From Tolypeutes matacus (taxonomy: Eukaryota; Chordata; Mammalia; Cingulata; Chlamyphoridae): a stretch of 64,000 bases of DNA. Below the pieces are notes generated by a model that was not told the DNA's origin, searched no databases, and worked only from the letters and a program-made list of their open reading frames with translations. Each line of letters starts with the position of its first letter. Position 1 is the stretch's first letter. Position numbers and translations under genes: made by a program. Positions 11,011 to 23,240 of this stretch are shown here, one piece after another. The DNA is taken from NCBI GenBank assembly GCA_026826555.1, contig JAKSZT010053883.1, positions 31,105,282 to 31,169,281 on the forward strand, given 5' to 3'.

Positions 11011-12560
11011 AGTCTTAATAGATACTCTAAGTCTCTTGAAATGTATTCATCTGAAAAGAGGTGTGAGGGGGAAAAAAGTAATTAGAATTCTCAGTTTATA
11101 AGCATTTCTAAAATGTGATTTCAAGAGAGAAATTAGCAGATATTTTAACTGTCTACTCCCTCTCCACATTCTCACACTTAATCTACCTACTCTCTAAATA
11201 CATTAATAATTTTTAAGAAACACTTTTCCAGTTTACAATGCAACTTCGCATGTCTCCACTCATTTGGTTCCCACAACAAACAAAGCAGATGGGTGGTAAT
11301 AGCAGTCCCTCATTTCGGGTAGCACTCTACAGTTTGCAAGACCCTTTCTCTTACATTATCTCATGTGCTACTCATATGCCTACCTCTGGCAAGTTCTTAG
11401 ACTCCAGAAAAACTGATGTACTGGACACAGAGAACTATTTTACATTTCTGTTTCTTCACTGATGACCTTCAGCCAGTACTGTCCTTCCCCATTTTGCTCA
11501 CCAGGTAAACTCCTATTTATACTTAAAAACCCATTCCAGACAGGGCACAATTGTGTCTCTTTCCCTAGAGAGCTGTAGACAGATGGTGTGGTCCTCAAGA
11601 GATGTGTCGGCGAGGTCAGCCAGTTGGCTGTTGGAATGAAATGAGGTTCTGGCAAACCTTTGTGTCTTGGGGTACACATCATTCATCACCAAAGGAAAAA
11701 CGCCAGCTGCTCTGCTTGTCCCCTGACCATAAGAGCCCACTTCAAGCTTGGGCAAATTTACTCTTTTTGGTATATGGAGGGAGAAAGGTCAGTGTCAGCT
11801 TTAGACTCAGGCTAATTTTATAGGTTTTATACTATTGGCCCTCAGGTCAACCCAGAGCGTCTTGAAGCCTTCAAACAGGCCTCAAAGAGAGTTACAGAGA
11901 AACCTCAGACAGGTTCTCAAATTGGTCTCAAAGAGACCCTCACCCAGATCCTCAGACAGGCCTCAGAGGGACCCTCCCATAGGCATGGATCCAAGTGCAC
12001 ACGGCAGGAGGTAACCCCTTCCTCTCAGCTCAGATGTTGCCGCACACACACCCTCCCCAGGCCCTGAGAGACCAGGCCTAGTGCCCACGGCCTGCGCCCA
12101 GGCTGGAGGTCTGCCTGGGGCCACAGGGCCCTGTCTGGGAGTAGTTAGTTGCAGGTCCAGAGGCCTCGTGAGGACTGAGGACGGTGGTGGTGGCCATGGC
12201 GGCCAGCACGACTGCCTGACAGAGCAGGGGACACTCAGTCTCTGTCCTGTTGCCGCTCGGGGGTGCTAGTAACCAGAGTGGCCCCCCAACAAAATCAGGG
12301 GCCAGGGGATCGGTGAGGGAAGGGAGGCGAAGGGAGCAGCGGGGGTGGCCCTAGCCCATTGCCCAAGCCAGAGGCCTGTCTTCCAGCTGCTCGGTGGGGG
12401 GATGAGGGCGCTGCCTGGGGGTGTGGCACCACGTCTGTGCTCTCAGGACGCGGTTGTAACTGTCATTCTGAACTCTACCTCCTGTGTCCTCGGCACACCT
12501 GGGTCTTCAAGGCGGCTGGTGTTGCCACGACTGAATTCTGAATTCTTCCGGGTTCCCAGC
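11011..12560. other. Unique intergenic sequence with a short imperfect repeat
   Basis: No gene is recognised. At 11870-11975 a degenerate tandem repeat has units of the form CCTCAGACAGG followed by CTCAAAGAGACCCT. The part beyond 12000 is GC-rich. Confidence 0.45.
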
Positions 12561-12565
12561 CTGCT

Positions 12566-12994
12566 TGTGTTCGTTTCCCAAAGCTGCTGTAACAGAGCAC
12601 AAAAAACCAGGTGGCTTGAAACAGCAGAGATTTATTCTCTCTCAGGGGGCCAGAAGTCTGAAAGCGAGGTGTGGGCAGGGCTGGCTCCTTCTGGAGGCTC
12701 CAAGGGAGAATCTTCCCGCCTGTCCCTGGCTTCTGAGGCGACCAGCAGTCCGCAGAGCTCCGTGGCTTGCAGCCATCTGTGCGTGGCCATCTGCCTCCCC
12801 GGGTCTGCCTCGTGGCTCTCTCTCTAAGCCTCTGTCCAACTTTCCTTCTCTTAGAAGGACATAAGCCGGTGGGTGACCTCATCGTAACTCAATGACACCT
12901 GCAAAGACCCTGTTTTCAATAAGGTCACATTTCAGGCATTGGTAGTTAGGACTTCAGCTTATCTTTTTGGAGGGACACAATTCAACCCACGACA
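12566..12994 (-). mobile_element. Solo LTR of an ERVL-MaLR (MLT1/MST-like)
   Basis: Read on the minus strand it begins TGTCGTGGGTTGAATTGTG and ends AAACGAACACA, with the MaLR order in between (a GGTCTTTGCAGGTGTCATT phrase, a CTTATAAG-equivalent region, AATAAATCTCTGCTGTTTC). A perfect 5-bp duplication CTGCT flanks it at 12561-12565 and 12995-12999, as expected for this retroviral class. It has no internal region or coding capacity. Confidence 0.88.
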
Positions 12995-13129
12995 CTGCTG
13001 CTCCTCCAGAGCTCCCCAGCACAGAGAAGCACCCCCTCAGCCAAGGTCCCCTCTCCCCTCCTCCAGCAGCCAATGGGTCATGTTGACCACCCAGCCTGAC
13101 ATCCTCAGCCACAACTCCCAGCTGGGTTC

Positions 13130-13430
13130 TTCCTCTCCAGCCCTCCAGAACTCGTCTCCAAGAAACCACCTCTGACCATGTCACCCTGCTTGAGAACCTC
13201 CAAAGGCCCCCCACTGCCCACGAGATGAAGTCGAGGCTCCTTGTTCCCCCCTTCACAGTCGGCCCCCGGTGGGCTTCTCCAGAGGCATCTTCCTTTCACA
13301 CCCCTTACTTTCTGGCCAGATTAAACCGTCTCCATTTCTCATCTCTACTCCTTTGCTCCAGCTAGGCCCCTGGCCTGCCCACCTTTCCCTCTACTCCTGT
13401 CTACTCTGCACCGGCTGGTTTCACCAAGCC
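13130..13430 (+). mobile_element. L2 LINE fragment
   Basis: Contains the L2-type phrases CTCTGACCATGTCACCCTGC and a following CACTGCCCACGAGATGAAGTC block. Confidence 0.6.
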
Positions 13431-13451
13431 CTTCTCCCCTGGGGGCCCCAC

Positions 13452-13519
13452 CCAGGAGTGCCCCCTCTCTCCTGGATCTCCAGGGCCAGGAGTGCCCCCT
13501 CCCTCCTGGATCTCTGGGG
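13452..13519. repeat. 34-bp tandem duplication
   Basis: Two adjacent units of 34 bases starting CCAGGAGTGCCCCCTC at 13452 and 13486, differing at a handful of positions. Confidence 0.85.
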
Positions 13520-14627
13520 GCATTTTCGCCATCTCTACCCCTGAGCATCTCCGGTGCTGGTTGATAAGGTCCTGAAAGATTTGCTGCACAGAGGGATTTC
13601 CATCAATAATGGGTTCCCGAATGAAGTCACCCCATCAGCATCAAGTATCTGTTGAGCACCTACGAGGCTCCTGGCCCTTCTGAGCCCTGGGGCACAGCTG
13701 TGGTCTAGACAAGGCCCCCCCTTTATGGATGGGATCATGTTGTACAGGGGATAACTACAGGTGTGAACTGTGGCCCTTGAAGAGGCCTGAGCTACTTTCC
13801 TAGATGCCTCTCCAGACCCAGGTCAGAAACCCAGGGCTCCAAAGCAGCCCCGCCCCACTGTCTCCTCACACCCACAGTCACCTGCCCCCCGGATGCTCAG
13901 GGCAGGCACCCTCACGGGCACCCAGGCACCGGGTCCCGGAGGCAGGGGTCAGGCGTGAGGCCGCACATCCAAGGGTGCCAGTGCGGCTCCCGGGCGCACG
14001 CGCACACGCACGCACACACACAGGCACCCCCGGGGTCTCCTTGCGACACCCCTCCCCAGCCTCTGCACTAAGACTCCCACACACCGCACCCGCTCCTGTT
14101 GTTTAATTTTGCTCAACACTGAGTCCCAACCCCATGTTAATTGGTTTTACTCCAGCCTTTTGTGCCTCCCATTAAATGAGGAAATGCCACCCATAAAATT
14201 TTAATTTTAAAAGCCAACTTGTTTGTTTTATATTGAAATTCCCCGGGCAGCTCCGGCAGAGGGAAACAGACACATTTTCATTTCATTAAAACAACTTGAG
14301 TGAAGATTAAAAAAAAAAAAAGGCAGAAAAAATTAGATTTAAAAACAGAGCGAGAAGTATTTAGAGAAAATGAACAAAAATGAGCTGCCACGGAGGGCGG
14401 CAGAGACCATGCTGCGTCTCTGCCCTATCTGCACCTCCGACAGGGAGACGGCGCAGCAGAGTATCGGTGGACACTCTTGGCTGGCACCCCCAGGAGGCTG
14501 GACCAGGGACTCCCTCCTTACCAAAAATTGGGGATCCTGGAGGAAGCAGGGTAGAGGGAAGCCCACCCCGGTGCTAGCAGCACCCCACTTCCCTGGAGGA
14601 CCAGCTGCATGCTGGTTAAGCTTGCTG
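13520..14627. other. Intergenic sequence with an AT-rich island
   Basis: GC-rich flanks with a CA-rich run near 13990-14020 enclose an AT-rich block (14100-14345) with many TTAAT/ATTAAA cores. That block is a candidate conserved non-coding element. No gene is seen. Confidence 0.4.
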
Positions 14628-14815
14628 GCTCTAAAGCTGGACCACCTGGGTGGTCCTGGCTCTACCACTTACCTGCTGTGCATTGGTGTCAAGTGGCCTC
14701 AGTTTTCTCACCTATGAAATGGAAAAATAAAGTCACTTAATTCAGAGGCTTGTTTTGAGGATTAAGTAGGTTAATACCTGGAAAACCCTTAAAACAGGGT
14801 CTGGTAAGCAGTAAG
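14628..14815 (+). mobile_element. MIR SINE
   Basis: MIR order is legible: a GGCTCTACCACTTACCTGC phrase, CCTCAGTTTTCTCACCTATG, a GTTTTGAGGATTAAGT phrase and CTGGTAAGCAGTAAG. Confidence 0.8.
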
Positions 14816-15089
14816 TGCCCCTCCTGCTGCTCCCCATTCCACATCATGCTGCTAATACATGTCCCCCCACCGCACCCCAGTGCATTCGCCTCCTTCGCTG
14901 CCACTCAGAAGTCCCTTTAATGACACCCTCAAGCTTAAGACAGCTAAGAGAGATTGGGAAGATGTCTGATGAGGGGCTCGGGGAACCCCCATTCCATGGC
15001 ACAAGTCTTGTGGCCCAAATCACTTCATTAAAATTTTATTTAAATTCCTTCCCGGAAAGGCAGTACGGGGCAGTGGTGAAAGCCAGCCT

Positions 15090-15235
15090 CCCTCGGTCTC
15101 CTCAGAAGCTTCTTCAGGCTTCTTCAGGTCTCTTCAGCAATAAAACGGGAATGATAATCGACCAGCCACGCGTTGTCATGAGGAGCCAATAAAACAAGCT
15201 CTGTGGAGCGCCTGGCACAGATCAGCGCTCCGTGG
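15090..15235 (+). mobile_element. MIR SINE, 3' half
   Basis: A diverged MIR reading: AATAAAACGGGAATGATAAT, GTTGTCATGAGGAG and GCGCCTGGCACAGATCAG. Confidence 0.6.
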
Positions 15236-16442
15236 CTGACACCGTTCAGCGCCGGCTGAGATCCAGCAGTGAGGACGGGCTCTGGGGTCTGAGGCTATTT
15301 GCAGGTGGGGAAGGGGCGGGGCAAGTGGTTCCACGGCAGGGGTCCTCACCCCCGGCTTTGGCAGAGGCCATGCAGTGGACATTGGTGGCGTTCCCTTTCC
15401 TTCTTAGAGTTCCGGGTTTGGATGATAACTTATCTGGTCATCGCACCCTAGTAAAGGAGCTGGACTCTGGATGGTGGCAAGGGTTCTCCTTGCCGGTCCC
15501 TGGAACCACCTACCTACCGCCCTGACTGGGAGCCCTAACCCAGAGCTCAGCGCATGCAGATGAAGCTCCTTACCTCACTGAGCATTATAGAGTCGGGGGT
15601 GGGGAGGGGCCTGGGCCAAAGGCCACGGGGTGCCGGGAAGGGGCTGGGATTTGGGAGGCTGTCAGGGTTTCCGCCCCAGCTCCTTACACAACCTCTGATC
15701 CTTAACCTCCCTTTTCCCACAGGGGAACTTAGTACTACCTCACGAAAGAGCAAATCAAACTAGCTAATAGATGTGAAAGTGTGGGGTGCACAGTCTAATG
15801 AGAATCATTAGGAGGCCAAAGACAGCTGCTCCAGCCCCCAAAAGAATTCCCAGGTTCCATTCCTGGGGGGGGGGGGAGTGCACAGATGGTAGGGGAGGGG
15901 AGTTGTTCTGCCTGGCAGCTCACAGCCGTGTCCTGCAGACAGGGACCCACTTCCTGCGATGCGCCTGCCCAGGGCCCTCGGGCTCCTCAGAGACCCCGGC
16001 TGCGGGAGCTACCTCGGGGTGGAAGATGGGCATGCTGCCTCAGGAGAACCAAGAGAGGATATCCACAACACGGCACCCATTTTATTCTCAGCTGAATTTT
16101 TTTTCCAGCGGTTCCCAAAATGTACACCAACTACCTCTAGAATGACAGTTCTGAGAGGGTGAGACCAAGAGGGCGGGGCTCCAGGTTCTCACTCTTTCAG
16201 TCTCTCTGATTTTCTCTTCAACCAGAGCAGCTCTATTTTGTATTAATATATTGGGCATCTGTGCAAGATTTTGCTTGCACAAAAATTTCCTCAGCTAAAA
16301 TATTTTTTCAAAAGCACTCATCCATGCCTCCTCTTCCCTTTGCCTCCTTCTTGAGCCATTCAGTCTCAAAGCCATCCGATGTAGCAGAGCCGGAGAGAAA
16401 TCCACGAGGGGTTGGGGGAGCCACGGAGGACCAGAGCAGGGT
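15236..16442. other. Unique intergenic sequence
   Basis: No gene is recognised. An 11-G homopolymer lies near 15866. Confidence 0.4.
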
Positions 16443-16722
16443 GTCGGAGCCCTGCAGGCTGAGGAGGGCAGCCTGGGCTGGGTGTTGGGGTGCAGATGGG
16501 GGGAGGGGAGCATCCACACGTGGGGGCAGCCTCATGCAGGGGTCAGAGCCCAGGCAGAGTCAGCAGGCAGCCATGCAGGGGAACTATGGTGGGAAATCAG
16601 AGCCAAAGGCAGAGTGAGGAGGGGTCCACAAGGGGACCAGCTGGGCAGGGGGGGGTGTCAGAGCCAGAGACAGAGTGAGGAGGGTATCCAAATTAGGGGA
16701 GTCAGAGCCTGAAAGGGGCAGC
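16443..16722. repeat. Degenerate minisatellite, TCAGAGCC units
   Basis: Five copies of TC(A/G)GAGCC followed by a GGCAGAGTGAGGAGG-like phrase, at 16444, 16543, 16597, 16658 and 16702. The spacing varies from 44 to 99 bases, so it is old or scrambled. Confidence 0.7.
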
Positions 16723-19379
16723 ACAGTGAGAGGAGGAACTGCCCAGGTCACCCATCAATCAAGCCTCAGGACCCTGCCTCCTCCACCTGCCCAAATCCTT
16801 TCTAAAGCCAAGCTGAGCCAGCCGAAAGCAGGCCTGGAACTCCTTCCAAGTCAATTGAAGTCATCAGATAGTCACAGTGCACCAGTGATGTGCCAGGCAG
16901 TGTGCTTGCTGCTGGGAGAGGGTCGTGGGGCAGCAAGAGGGAGACAAGGAGTGCACAGCCCAGGAGGGAGGACGGACTTGGGGCCTGCTGCTACAGAGTT
17001 TGAGGAAATGATGGGACCACAGCAGGGGACAGGTGGGGATGGCACTGACTCCGGGAGTTTCTTCCCCTGCCCATCCTCACCCATCTGGCTTCATCCCATG
17101 CCCCAAGGCCACAACCACAAAGAACCTCACAAGAGGTCTTTGCAGTGCCAGGACCCCAAGGACTACCCCCAAAACATAGACCCCTCCAGATAGGGAACTT
17201 CAGGAGGCCATTTCACCCCCTCTTAGCCCACATCCCACTTCACCCCAGAGACTCTCCTGGATGGGAACGTCCCTCCTCTGCTTTCCTTTCTGGGGTCTGA
17301 TGTCTCACAATTGGGAAGTTCTGCCTCATGTGTAGCTCTAATCCCTCTTGCTTTCTCTGCTTTCTCTATTCCTACGAGAAATGGCCACCTGAGGACCCAT
17401 TCATCAATACTGTTGAAAACACTGATAAAATCTCTCCCAGGCATGGAGCGAGGGGAGCGGGAGAATGGTGGTACTTAGGAAAGAGACGCAAACTCCAAGT
17501 CGGTGAGCTGGGGGCTGCGCCAAAAGGCTCCCTTTGGGCCTAGCTCCTTGGCCTGGCCTCCTTTTCTCCTCCAGCAAGCCCTAGCCAGCATCCTTTCTTC
17601 GGGAGTCCCTCTGCCCTTCCCACACACAGATGAGATGCACCCCACCCTCACAACATTCCTCAGTCTTGCTCCCCAAAGGGCCCTTTTAGCCTGGAGACCC
17701 TGCAGCGACTATTTCAGGTGGTCTCCTCCATTTGGGCTTCAAGGTGACCCAGCCCAGACTAGGTATGGACACCTGGACTCCATATGACTTTATATTCTCA
17801 GGCAGAGGGGAGAGCAAGCTACCCCCGACTGCCCCCTCATGCTTCAAACTGCCCCGGGGGGGCGGAGATCAAGGTTAGACCCCAGAACCCTTTGTTCAGA
17901 GATGTGGAAAGGACTTCTCTGGGTATCCCTCGTCCCTGCAGTCACCAGGAGAGGGCGCCACAGGCCACCCCATGGGATGGGTTAGCTGAGGACTCGGAAA
18001 TGTTCCAGTCCCAGAAGAGTTGGCGGGGGGAGTCTGGCCGTGATTGAGGGGCACTTAGGTGCCCTGTTGGAGGAGGCAGAGCCACCTGGCTGGAGGTGAC
18101 ACACCCTGTGCCAGCCCGGACAAGAAAAGGGAGTGGCGTCACGTTCTGCCTAGTCATTGCCTGCGATGCGTCACCTCTGATGTCAGGGCTTCAAGGGGCT
18201 TTGTTCCAGCTATGGCTCCAGGGATGGGTGTTGCAGGGCTCAGAGATTACACAACTTTCCCAAGGTCACGGTGGAAGTGACTGGCAGAGCAGGGATTTGA
18301 ACCCAGGTCCCAGAGCTTCACTGCTCCAGGCCTGTCAAGCGAGCCCAGCACCCACCAGCACGGTCTGCGGGTGGCCAGAGCCCATGTACCACCCTTTGTA
18401 AACCCAAGGCTCAGAGCCTGACCGGCCTTGGCCTGGCGTCATCCTTCTTTCTCCTCTCTAAAATGGTCTTTCACGGTGAGCTGTCCTTCGCAGCTGTGTA
18501 ATACAAAGAGTCTCCTGGAACCACGAATGTGTAAATGAATTCACATTCCAAATTCCCGGGGTGTGGGGAGGGGCGGGGCAGAGGATGGTGATGAGTCTTT
18601 CAGTATGAAAGTGACAGGCGAAGGAGCCTTCCACCGACCTCCAAAGCTCGCCCTGGCAAGGTCATTAAGGCCCGAGCAGGTCTCAAGAATGGTCTCCTTT
18701 TGAAAACTCAGTGGTCCTTGTACTCTGCCTGCTTTGAGTTCAGTCCTCTGTTACAAGAAATCTCCTTCTGAGGATAGACATATTCAAATCCAGATGTTGT
18801 ACCCATAGGAGAAAAAAAAAAGCGCCCTCCAAATTCCCTTTATGAAGAAGTGGGCTCTCATCCTTTGAAGGAATAAAATCTCGTGATAAGTGGGTTGTTG
18901 TCGGGTTTTCTTTCCATCCAAGAACATGTGTCTGAATTTGTTAAAATCGGCTTAATAGCCTCTCTCCATTCCATTTCAATGCCAGGATGCAGACAATGTG
19001 GAATGTGACCGACTGATAGATACAACAGATGGAGTATGGTTTCACTAAGAAGAGAATGTTGGATTTTTAAAATATATTTCACTTATTTAGATGCAATTTT
19101 TAAAAATTAAGACATACATTCTAAAGGGACATGTGTAAGATGAAACACAGATTTTCATAAACCTTCCCGAATCAAACACTTCACTTTGCTGATTGGAAAA
19201 TGGCACTGCTTGAATAACAAATTTTCAGGAAAGAAGGCTGCATTAAATGTACATATTGATTGCAAGATACTCCCAATTTCAGAAATATTAATTAATAAAG
19301 CATATCTTATAGGGGAAAATATGTTAAACACACACACACATATATATAAGCCAAAAAGGACTTTTATCAGTTGAGCTGG
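16723..19379. other. Intergenic sequence with a MIR relic
   Basis: No gene is recognised. At 18240-18330 the plus strand matches MIR in antisense (AACTTTCCCAAGGTCACGG, then AGCAGGGATTTGAACCCAGG). Positions 18440-18860 are non-repetitive with several short palindromic or homeodomain-like words and could be a conserved element. A CA/TA run lies at 19329-19347. Confidence 0.45.
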
Positions 19380-19399
19380 TATTTTTGTTAGACCCATCT

Positions 19400-20070
19400 G
19401 AGAGTCTGAAGCAGGAATCCTTTCCATATCTCTAATGGGAGGAGGTCTAGCCTTGTTGTCCTTGCACACCACCAGTGACGGGAAGCTCACCACCTATGAA
19501 GGCATTCCTTTTCATTGTGGGACTGTTCTGATGGTCACAGAGTTGGTTCTCAAGCACTAACTGCCTCCACAGTTCCTGGTTCTGTCTTTGGAGCCTACCA
19601 TACTACCCCTCCCAATGTCCCTCTCAGTGCGTATCCCTAGTTCCTTGCTATCTTCACCCTTCAGAAATTGGATTCTGGTCTCTCCCTGTGTTCTCAATAG
19701 AATAGCAAACAGAATTGAACACAACCCTCCAGCTCTCACCTCCTTCATCTTCTATCCCATACCTCTATACATGCAGCCAGGGATCACATTAGTTTTAGGG
19801 GCAGCCATCTTATCATCAGATTATACTGATGCATCAGCCAAAACCCCCAAACCTTTTTTGTGCAACACCTTTTCATTTTACATACATCTTTAATCAATTT
19901 AGCCTATCATCTCATCCATTTTAGGTGCTTTTGACCCTGACTTGGGCATTTTAAAATACCAACTCCTGCTTCTAATTTTGGGTCATCTGCAAATTGAATA
20001 AGCATATCCCCAGCTGTTGATAGATTTGTTGAATTGTGACCTTAACCCAGCTAGCCAGTGCACCTGGGAC
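19400..20070. mobile_element. CR1/L3-type LINE relic
   Basis: The phrases CAGCCAGGGATCACATTAG, CAAAACCCCCAAACCTTTTT and GGTCATCTGCAAATTGAATA follow the order of mammalian CR1/L3 LINEs. Orientation within the family is not resolved here. Confidence 0.6.
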
Positions 20071-20109
20071 TTCACTTTCCCCATTTAATAATTAAGAAGA
20101 GTAAAGAAA

Positions 20110-20330
20110 TAACCTCTATTAACAGATTTCATGTACTACGTCAGGCACTATTTGAAGCCCTTTGTGAAAAAACATGACATTGAGTTCCTCACACCAATTC
20201 TTTAAGGGAGGTATTGTTAGCATCATCCCATTTCAGCAGATGAGGAAAACAAGGTTTTCCAGGATTTGATTCAAGTTCTGTCCAGCGCTCGATCCCATGC
20301 TTTTAGCCTCAGCGACTCATTGCCTCCCAT
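20110..20330 (-). mobile_element. MIR SINE, antisense
   Basis: Antisense MIR order: CAGGCACTATTTGAAGCCC, a GGAGGTATTGTTAGCATCA phrase, then AGATGAGGAAAACAAGG. Confidence 0.7.
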
Positions 20331-20989
20331 ACAGAGCAGTATCTCTGATATGGCTTAAAACAGAACCCTTGGGCCCACCAATAGAGACCTCCTTCTAAGA
20401 TGCTAAACAACCTCCTTTGGGTACTCCCTCAAAGATTCCCATGGCCCACGCATGATTCAGAAGCAGTGGAGAGCCAAAGGTTTGAGGGGACTTTCAGAAA
20501 GGGGCCCCAGATGCCTCAGCCATGATCATCATCAGCTGATCAAAGTCAAATGATGATCAAAAACAAACAGACCACTCCCCCTACCCCATGCCTTGACCCT
20601 GCTTCAGAGCATGGTGGGAGAAAACTTCAAGAATGACTGAACTGAAGGTTTTGCCCACTCAGCGGAATTGCAGGCTTGGTGTCAGAAATTCGGGTGGGAT
20701 GCGGTACATGAAGAAGGTGATGTTTCTTGCATACCTGAGTTTGTAGTCTGAGAGTCTGACCCCTGCCCTTTGCCAAGTGCCGGGTCCTTTAGACGCATCA
20801 CCTCATTCTGTACTCCCGAAAACCCTTTGAAGTACACACCATTATCAGAGGTGGGTTTGCCATGCAGCTGATGAAGTTTTTAAGCTTCACAGCACCTCAC
20901 TTGTAGGTGCCCTTCCTAGATCTTTGCAGGGGCAATGCATAGCTTTATATTTGTAATTTGTAAGGGGTTCCCCCAAGTTTCAGGTCTTA

Positions 20990-21315
20990 CAAAATCTGCC
21001 CTTATGATTATTCCCATCTTACAGATCAAGAAAAATGTGGGGAAGCGGCTGTGGCTCAATCAGTAGGGCTCCCGTTTACCATATGGGAGGCCCCGGGTTC
21101 GGTTCCCGGGGCCTCCTGGTGAAGGCAAGCCCACCTGCACGGCGTGGTTAGCTGACCCAGCGAGCACAAGCAGCAAGGGGGGGATAAATGAATAAATAAA
21201 TAAAATCTTTAAAAAAAAAAAAAAAATGTGGCACAGGGAAGTCAGGCAACTTACTCCAGCTCACAGGACTGGCGAATGGTTAAATCAGGATTCGAACTCT
21301 TAATCCCCTCAGATG
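20990..21315 (-). mobile_element. MIR SINE, antisense, split by a DAS SINE
   Basis: The MIR phrase ATTCCCATCTTACAGATCAAG resumes after the SINE with GGCACAGGGAAGTCAGGC and GGATTCGAACTCTTAATC. Confidence 0.75.
21040..21221 (+). mobile_element. DAS-type SINE inserted in a MIR
   Basis: Head GGGAAGCGGCTGTGGCTCAA, full B-box region GGTTCGGTTCCCGG, AATAAATAAATAAA pre-tail and poly(A). The target-site duplication AAAAATGTG lies at 21031-21039 and 21222-21230. Confidence 0.92.
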
Positions 21316-21321
21316 AACCCC

Positions 21322-21779
21322 AAGAACTCGAGACTTTCACCAGGGGATTCATGTCTTTACATGCAGGACTCACATCTGTTTCTATTTATATATTTTAATC
21401 ACTTAATAAATACATATTTATGAAAATTTAAAATAGAACAGTTTGACAAGCTTATGAAACGGAGATTCACAGTTACTCAGTCCTTGTATCACACATGGCT
21501 GACCACTGTCAGCCACTGGGATAGCTTTGCCTATCAAACAGTTTTAAGTTATTTTTATTAGTAACAATACATTTGTAGTCTATACCCATAAGGGATCACT
21601 GGTTAAAGACAAAAAAAAATTCTAACAGTGAAATTGAAATACAAAATAATAGGGAATTTTTAAAATGGAAACGTTTCTGCAAATTCCCCACATCTTCACA
21701 CTGTTTACACCTAATCACAGTTCTCACATATTATTCAATAAACGCTGTTGAGACCACCAAGGATCCATCAGGATCCCTA
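21322..21779. other. AT-rich unique sequence
   Basis: No gene or assignable repeat is recognised. Confidence 0.4.
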
Positions 21780-23240
21780 CCTCACACCTTACACCAAAGG
21801 TAATTACAACGGATCAAAAAAAGAGACATAAAGAACAAAGCCATAAACGCATTAGAAAAAAATGGAAGAGTCTGTGTCATAATCTTAGAGTGCAGAAGGC
21901 CTTCCAAAGGATCACAGAAAACCCAAACACCATAAAAGAAAATGATCTGTCTGTTTAGATAACACTGGATATTTCTACCAGGTTGAAAGAAAGAAAAGGA
22001 AAGAAATAAGAACTTCATGGACAAAGTCAAACAATTGACTAGCAGGACAAGAAAATATTGTAAGCAAATCACAACGCTAATTTCCTTACCATTACAGAGT
22101 TCCTATAAGTCAATAAGGAAAAAAGGCCAAAAATCCAACAGGAAAACAGACAAGGGATATAGACAACTGGTCACAAAGACAATACAAACCAGCCTTAAGT
22201 AAAAAGAAGAATAACCCTCATCATCACTTATAAGTGAAATGCAAACTGGACTACAGTGAGATGCCATTTTTGCCTATCAGATTGGCAATGATCAAAATGT
22301 CTGATGAACCACTGCAATGACCAGGTATGGTGGCATCTGCCATTTTCCTCAAGCATTGCTGGTGGGAAGGTAATGGTACAATCTCTCTGGAAAGGAATTT
22401 GACAATATTTTTCTAAGGGGAAAGGCTCATATACACTTTGACCCAGTGTGGTGTATTGGAGCTATGTATCCCAGAAAAACATGTTCTTAAACATAATCCT
22501 TTTGATGAGTTTCCATCAGTTAAGATATGGCCCAACTGAATCTGGATGGTTTTAATCCTAGTACTGAAGGTCTTATAGGGAAGGACATGGGGGAGAGAAA
22601 GCTCTGGGGAGCAGCCAGAAGCTGAAAAGTCAACAGAACCCAGAAGAGGTGGGAGAGGAGGCCACCATGTGCATCGCCGCATGGTAGAAAAGCCAAGGAC
22701 CAAGGACCTCTGGGCACCAGGGCCAGAAGGAAACAATCTTCTGGAAGAAAGCCTTGCCTTGATGCCTTGATTTTGGACTTCTCCTAGCTTCAGAACTGTG
22801 AGCCAATAAATTCTTGTTGTTGTTTAAGCCACTGTAGGTATTTGCTTTAGCAGCCCGGATACTAAAGCAGCCAGCAAAAAGAATTCATCCTGCTCTGTCT
22901 TTGTACAGGTACAAAGTGTTGAGTGGACAGGGGTATACATTGCAGTACTGTTTGTAATAGCTAAAGAGGAGAAACAACCTAAATGTGTACCAGTCAAAAA
23001 CTGCCTAAAGCAATTATGGTACATCCTTACAACGGAATAGTTTTCAGCTGTTAACAGGAAGGAAGCAATGTGACAGGTACTGATTTGAATTATCTCAAAG
23101 GTTTGTTATTAAGTGAGAAAACAGAGATGTAATTGGTTGTATAGAGGGCCTCATTTGCATAAAAATAAAAAGAAGCAAAGCAGAATATATTTGTGCAAAT
23201 ATTTGCTTGTTGATGCATAGATTCTGCTACCTTTGGTTGT
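21780..23240 (+). mobile_element. Ancient L1 LINE 3' portion, split by an LTR
   Basis: L1M-like phrases are legible: AGTGAAATGCAAACTGGAC, TTGGCAATGATCAAAATG, ACTTTGACCCAG just before the LTR, and TGGTACATCCTTACAACGG after it. All frames are broken. The MaLR LTR at 22447-22869 interrupts it, so the L1 is older than the LTR. Confidence 0.75.
22447..22869 (+). mobile_element. Solo LTR, ERVL-MaLR-like
   Basis: Starts TGTGGTGTATTGGAGC and ends ATACTAAAGCA, with a CCTTGATTTTGGACTTCTCC-like phrase (near 22765) and the polyadenylation-type AGCCAATAAATTCTTGTTG (22801), the MLT1/MaLR order. Flanks CCCAG and GCCAG are a 4-of-5 match for a 5-bp duplication. Non-coding. Confidence 0.7.
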
